Made by a program: the position numbers and the translations under genes. From the NCBI GenBank assembly GCA_964596015.1, contig CAZQSB010000002.1:1-64000 (forward strand): DNA of 64,000 nucleotides. Reading direction: 5' to 3'. Numbering within the stretch: position 1 is the stretch's first letter; each line of letters begins with the position of its first letter. Origin of the DNA: WJMD01 sp964596015. GTDB lineage: Bacteria; Joyebacterota; Joyebacteria; Joyebacterales; Joyebacteraceae. This document shows, one piece after another, positions 36,113 to 42,628 of this stretch. Below the pieces are notes generated by a model. The model saw nothing but the letters and a program-made list of their open reading frames with translations. It searched no databases and had not been told where the DNA came from.

Positions 36113-38452
36113 CTACAGACGGCCGGTGCGCGCCCGGTCCGAAGCCACGATGGCCTGGCCGAGCGAGACGCCGCCGTCGTTGGTCGGCACGTCCCTGTGA
36201 ACGAGCGGCCTCAAGCCCTTCTTCTCGAGCGCCGCGATGACCTCACGGAGGAGGAAGCGGTTCTGGAAGACGCCGCCCGAGAGCGCGACCGCGTCGAGCC
36301 CTCTCGCCCCCGCGAGCCGCTCCGCGGCTTCCGCGCAGAAGGCGACGACGGTGGCGTGGAAGACCGCAGCGATCTCCTCAGGCTCGACTCCGGCGCGGCG
36401 GTCCTCGAGCGCCGCACGGACGATCGGTCCCGGGTCCACCACGAGCCCCGCGTCCTCGCGAAGCTCGACCGGATACGTCCGCTCAAGACGCTTCCCCACG
36501 AGCGACTCGAGCTCGATGGCCGCCTGCGCCTCGTAGCTGATCTCGTGGCAGACGCCGGCGATGGCGCTGACGGCGTCGAAGAGCCGCCCGGCGCTCGACG
36601 TAGGGACAGCGCCGACGCTCTTCCCGGTCTGCTGGACCACGAGGTCGCGCTCACCCTCCGGAACCATGGGAAAGAGCTCCCTCGCGACCGCGTCGAGGTC
36701 CTCGACGCCCGCGGCGTGAAGGTGCGCGAGCGCGACGCGGTACGGATGGCGGATGGCCGTGTCGCCGCCCGGAAGCGGCACCGTCCCGAGATGCCCCGCG
36801 CGGTCGAACTCTGAAAGTCCGCAGTCGAGGAACTCGCAGCCCCAGATGGTGCCGTCCGTACCGAAGCCGGTCCCGTCGAGGGCGAGGCCGAGCACGCGCC
36901 CCTCGATGCCGTTCTCGGCCATGACGGCCGCCGTGTGCGCGTGATGATGCTGGACGCCCGTGAGCGGCAGTCCCTCCCGCTCCGAGAGCTCTTCGGCGAA
37001 GCGCGTGGCCAGATAGTCCGGATGCAGGTCGTGCGCGATGGCCTCGGGCTCGACGCGGAACCAGCGACGGAAGCGCGACACGGTCTCTTCGTAGAGCTGG
37101 AGCGTCGCGCTGTTGTCGAGGTCCCCGAGATGCGGGCTCACGTACGCGCGCCCGCCGGTCAGGAACGTGAAGGTCGCCTTCAGCTCCGTGCCGGCCGCGA
37201 ACACGTCGGCGGTCGGCCACGGCACGTCGATCGGATACGGCGCGTAGCCCCTCGAGCGGCGTCCCAGCATGACGCGTCCGGCTTCTATGAACGCGACCGA
37301 GTCGTCGTTCCGGTTGACGATGCCCCGGTCGTGGTCGAGGAACGTCCGCGTCACGCCCTCGAGCCGCTCCCGCGCCTCGTCGAGGTCGGCCACGATCGGC
37401 TCGCCCGGAGGGTTCGCGCTGGTCATGATGAGATGCTCGAGCCCGTCCTCGAAGAGAAGACGATGCAGCGGCGTGTACGGGAGCATCACGCCGACGTACG
37501 CGTTGTGCGGAGCGATGCCCTCGGGAAGCCGCACGTCCGGCGCCGGCCGCTTCCTGAGAAGCACGATCGGCGCCCAGGGGCTCTCGAGGAGTGCTTCCTC
37601 CTCAAGCGTCGTTTCCGCGACGGCCCGCGCGGCGTCGAGCGAACGGCACATGAGGGCGAACGGCTTCGAGGGACGGTCCTTCTTCTCGCGAAGCGCGCGA
37701 ACCGTCTCGGTGTCGAGCGCGTTCGCGGCAAGGTGGAAGCCGCCCAGGCCCTTCACGCCGACGATGGCACCGAGTCTGAGAAGGCGCCGGGCGGCGTCCG
37801 CGGGTCCGAGCGTTTCGAAGCCCTCCGGGAGCCTCACGTACCGGCGTCCCGTCAGAAGCTCCGCCGGTCCGCCGTCCGGCCACGGGACCACGAGCGTGAG
37901 CCCGGGACCGCAGACCGGGCAGGCGTTCGGCTGCGCGTGGAACCGCCGGTTCGTGGGGTCATCGTACTCAGCGCGGCAGTCGTCGCACATCTGGAAAACC
38001 GACATCGAGGTGGCCGGCCGGTCGTACGGCGTCTCCTCGATGATGGAGTACCGCGGACCGCAGTTCGTGCAGTTGATGAAAGGGTAGCGATGGCGGCGGT
38101 CCGAGGGGTCGTCGAACTCGGCCGCGCAGTCGGCGCAGGTCGCGACGTCCGGACAGATGAGCGTCACGGCCTCACCGGTCCGCTCGCTCGCAGCGATGAC
38201 GAAGTCGTCGCCTTCGAAGGACGAAGCGCCGCGTTCGAGGGAGTCGATCCTCGCGAGCGGCGGGGCTTCGTCCCGGAGCGACCGCTCGAAGGTCTCGAGC
38301 GCTTCCTGCGGTCCGACGACGTCGATGAACACGCCCTCATCGCTGTTGACGACGCGTCCTGAGAGCCCCAGCCTCCGGGCCAGACGATAGACAAAGGGCC
38401 GGAACCCGACCCCCTGGACGACGCCTCTGACCGTGTAGCGAACGGCGGACAT
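36113..38452 (-). CDS. hypF: Carbamoyltransferase HypF
   Basis: 779 aa from ATG 38452 (AAGGAAAC upstream). Order: acylphosphatase domain (about 1-90, V-Q-G-V-G-F-R-P-F), two zinc-finger segments (C-A-D-C and C-T-N-C-G; C-D-D-C and C-P-V-C-G), YrdC-like domain (about 200-390), and a Kae1-like carbamoyltransferase domain with V-Q-H-H-H-A-H and D-G-T-G-F-G-T-D-G. It makes carbamoyl adenylate from carbamoyl phosphate and hands it to HypE. First gene of the run; a promoter (38544-38572) and a palindrome (38494-38507) precede it. Confidence 0.95.
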   Translation of the reverse strand: MSAVRYTVRGVVQGVGFRPFVYRLARRLGLSGRVVNSDEGVFIDVVGPQEALETFERSLRDEAPPLARIDSLERGASSFEGDDFVIAASERTGEAVTLICPDVATCADCAAEFDDPSDRRHRYPFINCTNCGPRYSIIEETPYDRPATSMSVFQMCDDCRAEYDDPTNRRFHAQPNACPVCGPGLTLVVPWPDGGPAELLTGRRYVRLPEGFETLGPADAARRLLRLGAIVGVKGLGGFHLAANALDTETVRALREKKDRPSKPFALMCRSLDAARAVAETTLEEEALLESPWAPIVLLRKRPAPDVRLPEGIAPHNAYVGVMLPYTPLHRLLFEDGLEHLIMTSANPPGEPIVADLDEARERLEGVTRTFLDHDRGIVNRNDDSVAFIEAGRVMLGRRSRGYAPYPIDVPWPTADVFAAGTELKATFTFLTGGRAYVSPHLGDLDNSATLQLYEETVSRFRRWFRVEPEAIAHDLHPDYLATRFAEELSEREGLPLTGVQHHHAHTAAVMAENGIEGRVLGLALDGTGFGTDGTIWGCEFLDCGLSEFDRAGHLGTVPLPGGDTAIRHPYRVALAHLHAAGVEDLDAVARELFPMVPEGERDLVVQQTGKSVGAVPTSSAGRLFDAVSAIAGVCHEISYEAQAAIELESLVGKRLERTYPVELREDAGLVVDPGPIVRAALEDRRAGVEPEEIAAVFHATVVAFCAEAAERLAGARGLDAVALSGGVFQNRFLLREVIAALEKKGLRPLVHRDVPTNDGGVSLGQAIVASDRARTGRL

Positions 38453-38493
38453 CCGTTTCCTTCCACCTGCGTCCAACGCGCTGCTCTGACGCC

Positions 38494-38507
38494 CCGGAAC
38501 GTTCCGG
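38494..38507. promoter_or_regulatory. 14-base perfect palindrome in the hypF leader (possible operator)
   Basis: CCGGAACGTTCCGG is fully self-complementary. It lies between the hypF -10 element and the hypF start codon, about 30 bases into the predicted transcript, where a dimeric repressor could block elongation. The binding protein is unknown; a chance G+C-rich palindrome is possible. Confidence 0.4.
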
Positions 38508-38543
38508 TCGGCGCCCCGACGCAACCCCGAGACGCCTTCTCAC

Positions 38544-38572
38544 AGTCTACGTTCCTCCCGAGCGGATGGCAA
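38544..38572 (-). promoter_or_regulatory. Predicted promoter of the hyp operon
   Basis: Reverse strand TTGCCA (38567-38572), 17-base spacer, TAGACT (38544-38549). No TGn element. It sits about 90 bases upstream of hypF. Confidence 0.5.
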
Positions 38573-38683
38573 GGAAGTGCGCCCTGAGCGGAAGGGCCGC
38601 GGCATCGTCACGCCGGTTCGTGCGGCACCGAGACCGAGAGAAGAGAGGCGTCCGCGGTTTCGTGTAACTCCGCTCGCAGCCTC

Positions 38684-38712
38684 TTGCGACGCTCGCGAGG
38701 CAGTGATAGCAT
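38684..38712 (+). promoter_or_regulatory. Predicted promoter of the small exported in-frame-TGA protein
   Basis: TTGCGA (38684-38689), 17-base spacer, TAGCAT (38707-38712) preceded by TGA (extended -10). The ATG at 38758 follows about 45 bases later with a GAGGGGG ribosome binding site. Confidence 0.5.
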
Positions 38713-38757
38713 GGTAAATGGTGCCACAGTGACGATGTTCGCAGAGGGGGATCAGCG

Positions 38758-39057
38758 ATGAAGAGCGTCCTGGTGGCCCTCGCCATTGCCGCCCTGTTCT
38801 TGCCGATTGCATCGCGAGCGACCGCGCCCGACGACACGACGGAGCCCGAGACGCCCGCTCTCGAGGCGACAGCACCTCAGGCAACGGAGGTCGTCTGCGC
38901 CCGGGCAGACACGCTCGCGCGTGACCTCGGCGGCCGCTACGAGGGACCCAACTCCAGCGAGTTCCCGCACCCGGATCCGCCCTGCCCACCGGGCGGGTGA
39001 AACAACAACCCGGTGACCCCACGGTCGTGGGGCGGCATCAAGGCCCTCTTCCTCTAG
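38758..39057 (+). CDS. Small exported protein with in-frame TGA (candidate Sec codon 81) and C-terminal WGxIKxL tail
   Basis: Conventional reading stops at TGA 38998-39000 (80 aa). The same frame continues N-N-N-P-V-T-P-R-S-W-G-G-I-K-A-L-F-L to TAG 39057 (99 codons in all). That extension matches the tails of three other exported proteins in this window, so it is probably translated or recently was. Residues 1-21 are a signal peptide; the rest is short, Pro/Glu-rich and low-complexity, with C-P-P-G-G directly before the TGA. A perfect hairpin (CCCCAC/GTGGGG, loop GGTC, 39017-39032) starts 17 bases after the TGA, within the range of bacterial SECIS elements. Alternatives: a nonsense mutation that removed the tail, or ordinary termination with coincidental downstream sequence. 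No catalytic domain recognised. Confidence 0.55.
39017..39032 (+). promoter_or_regulatory. Hairpin just after an in-frame TGA (possible SECIS)
   Basis: 6-bp perfect stem with loop GGTC; the loop G is 23 bases after the TGA. No T-tract follows, so it is not a standard terminator. It overlaps codons of the conserved tail, so coding constraint also shapes it. Confidence 0.35.
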
Positions 39058-39168
39058 AATGCGGTCGGGTCGTCCCGATGCAGCCGGTCGGTAGAACCGG
39101 CCGGCGACACGGTCCCGTCCGGGCGTCGCGCGTGCCGTCGTGACACCGCCCCCGTCTGCCCTTTCGGG

Positions 39169-39198
39169 TTGGCGGGCTCCCTGAACACGTGCTAACAT
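39169..39198 (+). promoter_or_regulatory. Predicted promoter of the beta-helix protein at 39242
   Basis: TTGGCG (39169-39174), 18-base spacer, TAACAT (39193-39198) preceded by TGC (extended -10); the ATG is 44 bases downstream. Confidence 0.45.
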
Positions 39199-39241
39199 CA
39201 GACATTGCTGGGTCGCCCCGCCATAGCGATGGAGGTAACGC

Positions 39242-40477
39242 ATGCCGCGCTCGGCCATTCGTCACCCGTTGCTTCTTCTGCTCCTCCTGCTCTCCTCGCT
39301 CGTCCCGACCACCGGACAGACAGCTACCATCCGCGTCGACGTTGACGGTGGGAGCGACTACTCCTCTATCGGAGCCGCTCTCGACGCGTCGTCTCCCGCC
39401 GACACCATCCTCGTCGCGCCCGGCACGTACTCCGGGCCGGACAACACCGGTCTCACCTCCAACGACGCGGAACTCCACCGCGCGCAGATCATCATCTCCG
39501 AGAACGGCCCCGACGAGACCACCATCGATCTCACAGGAAGCGACGAGCACGCCATCTCGTTCGTCAACAGCGGAGGAGGCCCGGCCGTCATCGACGGGTT
39601 CACGTTCGTCAACGGGGGGACCGCGCCGGACTTCGTCTGCGGACTCGCCGTAGCGAACATCACGCTCAGGAACTGCGCCTTCCAGGGAAACGCCGGCACG
39701 GTCGTGATGGTACATATGGGGTTCGCCCCTCACTGGATCACTATCGAGAACTGCTCTTTCGACGGCAACGGCGGACGGGTGATCGACGTTGAGGGGGCCG
39801 TGCGGGTCGAGGGCTGCGAGTTCACAGACAACGCTTCGAACTGCCTGTTCGTCGATGAGGTTGCCTTCGAAGGCGGCTTCGCCGAGATCGCCGACTGCTC
39901 CTTCATCAACAACGACGACACGCCCGTTGTGGTCGCATCGCCCCAGGGCACGATGACCTCGATCACATTCACGATGGAGCGGTGCGTGTATGTGGGGAAC
40001 GCCGACGGGGCCGTCCGTGTCGGGACCAGCTTCACGAGCGACATGGTGGATCGCTGCACCTTCGTCGGGAATACGTCGGACGGTCAGGGCGTCATCGACG
40101 TCGGTGGGTGGTCCGGTCTGACGAGACCCGTTCTCGTGAAGCGGAGCGTCATCGCATTCAACGAGTGCGATGGGGCGTTCACGTGCTCCGGCACCGACCC
40201 TCTCGCCTTCCAGACGAACATCATCTACGAGAACGCCGGAGGGGACAGCCTCTGCGGAGATCACTCGGACACTTGGTTCATCGACCCGCTCCTCTGTGAC
40301 ATCGCGAGCGGCGATGTGAGACCGTGCGCGGATTCGTTCTGCCTTCCCGACGTCAATCAGCTTGGCATCGGCGCTATCGGTGCCTACGAGGCGGCGGGTT
40401 GCGGCCCATGCGACGAGACGCCCGTCGAGTCCATGAGCTGGGGCCGCATCAAGGCGCTCTACCGTGGCGGGCGATAG
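39242..40477 (+). CDS. Exported right-handed parallel beta-helix protein with C-terminal WGxIKxLYR tail
   Basis: 411 aa with GGAGG 7 bases before the ATG. The signal peptide has a Leu-rich core and ends near T-T-G-Q-T-A. The opening I-R-V-D-V-D-G-G-S-D-Y-S-S-I-G-A-A-L-D and I-L-V-A-P-G-T-Y are typical of DUF1565/pectate-lyase-like beta-helix proteins. Successive rungs repeat x-x-I-x-x-C-x-F-x-G-N (for example I-T-L-R-N-C-A-F-Q-G-N, I-E-N-C-S-F-D-G-N). Carbohydrate binding or cleavage is possible, but no catalytic residues stand out. The end reads P-V-E-S-M-S-W-G-R-I-K-A-L-Y-R-G-G-R, the shared candidate sorting tag, instead of the FlgD-like domain used by other exported proteins here. Confidence 0.82.
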   Translation: MPRSAIRHPLLLLLLLLSSLVPTTGQTATIRVDVDGGSDYSSIGAALDASSPADTILVAPGTYSGPDNTGLTSNDAELHRAQIIISENGPDETTIDLTGSDEHAISFVNSGGGPAVIDGFTFVNGGTAPDFVCGLAVANITLRNCAFQGNAGTVVMVHMGFAPHWITIENCSFDGNGGRVIDVEGAVRVEGCEFTDNASNCLFVDEVAFEGGFAEIADCSFINNDDTPVVVASPQGTMTSITFTMERCVYVGNADGAVRVGTSFTSDMVDRCTFVGNTSDGQGVIDVGGWSGLTRPVLVKRSVIAFNECDGAFTCSGTDPLAFQTNIIYENAGGDSLCGDHSDTWFIDPLLCDIASGDVRPCADSFCLPDVNQLGIGAIGAYEAAGCGPCDETPVESMSWGRIKALYRGGR

Positions 40478-40586
40478 TCCTCGATTCCGGGGCCGGAGCG
40501 TCCGACCTGCGATGCGCCCCTGATCGCTCACGATCGCGAGTCGTCCGACGCGGTCCGTCATGTCGACCGGCGCCGCTCAGAGCCCC

Positions 40587-40615
40587 TTGCCTGTGAGGCG
40601 ACTTCGTGGTACACT
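40587..40615 (+). promoter_or_regulatory. Predicted promoter of the exported protein at 40668
   Basis: TTGCCT (40587-40592), 17-base spacer, TACACT (40610-40615) preceded by TGG (extended -10). Confidence 0.5.
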
Positions 40616-40667
40616 TATTCTTGACAGAGTGCCACATATGAGCCACCGAGAGCCTCGGAGCGACACC

Positions 40668-41345
40668 ATGCGTACGACAACAATGGCTCTTGCCGCAGGC
40701 GTGTGTCTGGCGACCCTGTTCGCGCTGCCATCAGGCGCCGAGCCGCCTTCCGTTCTCTATCTCTGCGACAGTCCCGTCGAGTCGCCGAACCTCCTCTGGG
40801 ACGATCAGTGGAGCGGAGGAACCGTCCACCCCTCAGGCGAGGTGCTGACACCGGCGCCGCCGACACTCGTCGGACAGTGGGGAGCGACGCCGCTCTACTC
40901 CATGGCCCGCGTCGCGAGCTGGGACGAGCCGCACAGGGCCTATTCGGACGTCCCCTACACGGGACGCGTCCCCGGGGGACCGGCGACGGCTTTCCTCACG
41001 CTCCGGCAGACCTGCGCCGAGCCTGAGGAGATCGGCGTGGCGCTCTACCGCGCGTCGGCCGACGGCTGCGGGGACTGCGAGATGCTCACGCTCGGGTTCG
41101 CGACCGCCGACTGCGGTGAATGGCCGCCGTCGGTCTGCGTCGTCGACCTCGGATGGCTCTCTCCGACCGACCTCGAGAATCAGCGCCTCATGCTCGAGAT
41201 CTTCTCCACGTCGCCGTCGCGAGCGGGCGAGGGGACCGACATCGTCTGGGCGGCGCCGGAGTGGCCCTCCTGGATCGAGCTCCCGCAGGGCGGAAGCCAC
41301 GTGGAGGAGAAGACCTGGAGCGAGATCAAGACGCTCTACAGATAG
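40668..41345 (+). CDS. Exported protein of unknown function with C-terminal WSxIKxLYR tail
   Basis: 225 aa from ATG 40668 (GGAG 8 bases upstream); the ATG at 40638 is possible but would spoil the signal peptide. The signal peptide ends about P-S-G-A. The mature protein has seven Cys, several in pairs that could form disulfides (C-G-D-C, D-C-G-E-W-P-P-S-V-C), and a beta-rich composition. I do not recognise the family. The last residues, H-V-E-E-K-T-W-S-E-I-K-T-L-Y-R, align with the tails of the two beta-helix proteins and the small TGA-containing protein. Single-gene unit with its own promoter. Confidence 0.75.
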   Translation: MRTTTMALAAGVCLATLFALPSGAEPPSVLYLCDSPVESPNLLWDDQWSGGTVHPSGEVLTPAPPTLVGQWGATPLYSMARVASWDEPHRAYSDVPYTGRVPGGPATAFLTLRQTCAEPEEIGVALYRASADGCGDCEMLTLGFATADCGEWPPSVCVVDLGWLSPTDLENQRLMLEIFSTSPSRAGEGTDIVWAAPEWPSWIELPQGGSHVEEKTWSEIKTLYR

Positions 41346-41391
41346 AGACACGACCGCGCCGGGCGAGGGACGCCGGAGCGGGTCTTCATTT

Positions 41392-41421
41392 CTGGCAGAG
41401 CGCTTGACGCTTCTGTATACT
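41392..41421 (+). promoter_or_regulatory. Possible promoter of the FmdE/ECF-S pair
   Basis: CTGGCA (41392-41397), 18-base spacer, TATACT (41416-41421). The -10 is strong and the -35 weak. About 65 bases upstream of ATG 41486. Confidence 0.35.
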
Positions 41422-41485
41422 CCCGGAGGGGACGGCAATCGTCCCCTCCGCGTCGTATGGAACCGACCGACAGGATTCGACTGCC

Positions 41486-41926
41486 ATGACCGCTGTGCCA
41501 CGAGAGATCGACGGCGCGCCCGTCCCCGACGAGGTCGTCCGCGCCGCGGAGTTCCACACGCACCTCGGACCGTTCCTGGTCGTGGGCCTGCGGATGGGCC
41601 GCGTCATCACGCGCGCGCTGGGCAGCGAGCCCTTCACCGTGCGCATCCGCGCGCACACGGGCCGGAAGCCCCCCTACTCGTGCGCGGCCGACGGGCTCCA
41701 GTTCTCGACGCCGTGCACGGTCGGGAACGGCGGCCTCGAAGTGACCGATGAGCGAAGCATGGCGGCCGAAGCCGAGTCCGACGGGCACCGGATCGTCGTC
41801 AGGCTCAGGCCCGATGTCTTCGAGGGCATCCGGCGCGACTGCACCGAGGAGAATCAGGAACGCTACGCGATGACGCTGTGGAACGCGCCCGACGACGAGC
41901 TCTTCGAGATCGAGGAGGGAGCATGA
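41486..41926 (+). CDS. FmdE-like domain protein
   Basis: 146 aa. It resembles the FmdE domain (subunit E of formylmethanofuran dehydrogenase and stand-alone relatives): F-H-T-H-L-G-P-F-L-V-V-G-L-R-M-G near residue 23, then P-P-Y-S-C-A-A-D-G-L-Q and S-T-P-C-T-V-G-N-G-G. The His and Cys residues are probable metal ligands, as in FmdE-type proteins. Many bacteria carry such proteins without methanofuran chemistry, so a role in metal or cofactor handling is more likely here. Translationally coupled (ATGA) to an ECF substrate-binding membrane protein, which suggests the pair handles one small nutrient. Confidence 0.72.
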   Translation: MTAVPREIDGAPVPDEVVRAAEFHTHLGPFLVVGLRMGRVITRALGSEPFTVRIRAHTGRKPPYSCAADGLQFSTPCTVGNGGLEVTDERSMAAEAESDGHRIVVRLRPDVFEGIRRDCTEENQERYAMTLWNAPDDELFEIEEGA

Positions 41927-42555
41927 GAGGCCCGGCGACGCACGGTCCGTCTCCTCAGCCGCACGAACGCAGGCCGCCCGCGCGGCAGGCCCGCCGCAGG
42001 ATGACCACCGCGACGCTGACCGGCACGGCGCTCCTTCTCGCAATGGGGGTCGCCCTCCCGATCGTCTTCCACATGCTGCCGTTCGGCGGGAGGATCTTCC
42101 TCCCCATGCACATCCCGGCGTTCCTGGCGGGACTCCTCCTGGGCCCGCTCTCGGGCCTCATCGTCGGCGCGGGGTCGCCGCTCCTGTCGATGCTCATCAC
42201 GGGGCGACCGCCGGTCTTCCTGATGCTCCCGATGTTCTTCGAGCTCGCGACCTACGGACTCGTCGCGGGGCTTCTCCGTCCACGCTTCGAGCGTCTGCTC
42301 GGCGGCGCCGCGAAGGAACTCGCCCCGCCCCGCCGCTCACCCGCCGCCGTCGTTTTCGCACTCATCGGCGCCATGATCGCGGGACGCGCCGTGTGGGTGC
42401 TGGTCGTGGTCTGGCTCGCGCCGTTTCTCGGCATCGAGGCCAGGGGGCTCACGGCCGCGCTGGCCGCGCTGGGGGCGGGCTGGATCGGCATGATCATCCA
42501 GCTCATTCTCATTCCGAGCATCGTCGCGGCGATTGAGCGCACCCGCCGGGCGTGA
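41923..42555 (+). CDS. ECF-transporter S-component-like membrane protein
   Basis: 210 aa from ATG 41923 (GAGGAGGG upstream), overlapping the FmdE-like stop. After a Pro/Arg-rich cytoplasmic N-terminus of about 25 residues come five to six TM helices. The first external loop reads H-M-L-P-F-G-G-R-I-F-L-P-M-H-I-P-A-F-L-A-G, then L-L-G-P-L-S-G-L-I-V-G-A-G-S-P, a pattern of ECF S components. No EcfA ATPase or EcfT is encoded nearby, so it would use a shared module. The His and Met in the first loop hint at a metal or metal-containing substrate, but this is only a suggestion. Confidence 0.7.
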   Translation: MRGPATHGPSPQPHERRPPARQARRRMTTATLTGTALLLAMGVALPIVFHMLPFGGRIFLPMHIPAFLAGLLLGPLSGLIVGAGSPLLSMLITGRPPVFLMLPMFFELATYGLVAGLLRPRFERLLGGAAKELAPPRRSPAAVVFALIGAMIAGRAVWVLVVVWLAPFLGIEARGLTAALAALGAGWIGMIIQLILIPSIVAAIERTRRA

Positions 42556-42561
42556 TACAAT
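42533..42561 (+). promoter_or_regulatory. Promoter of thrS, inside the end of the upstream gene
   Basis: TTGAGC (42533-42538), 17-base spacer, TACAAT (42556-42561). The TGA stop of the ECF-S gene forms the TGn extension of the -10. About 68 bases upstream of ATG 42629. Confidence 0.55.
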
Positions 42562-42628
42562 CGCGGCCGTATGACCGCCGCTCGGGCCGCCACCCCGGCC
42601 CGGACGCTGAATACCGGAAGGACGGACC

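Larger units (their letters stand above)
38453..38757. other. 305-base divergent intergenic region between hypF and the small exported protein
   Basis: No ORF with support. It contains, on the minus strand, the hypF promoter and a 14-base perfect palindrome. On the plus strand it contains the promoter for the gene at 38758. Roughly 38573-38683 between the two promoters shows no recognised site. Confidence 0.5.

Noticed and set aside
41401..41421. TTGACG directly before TATACT as a promoter pair
   Set aside because: The hexamers are only 6 bases apart; the more distant CTGGCA is the only -35 candidate at proper spacing.
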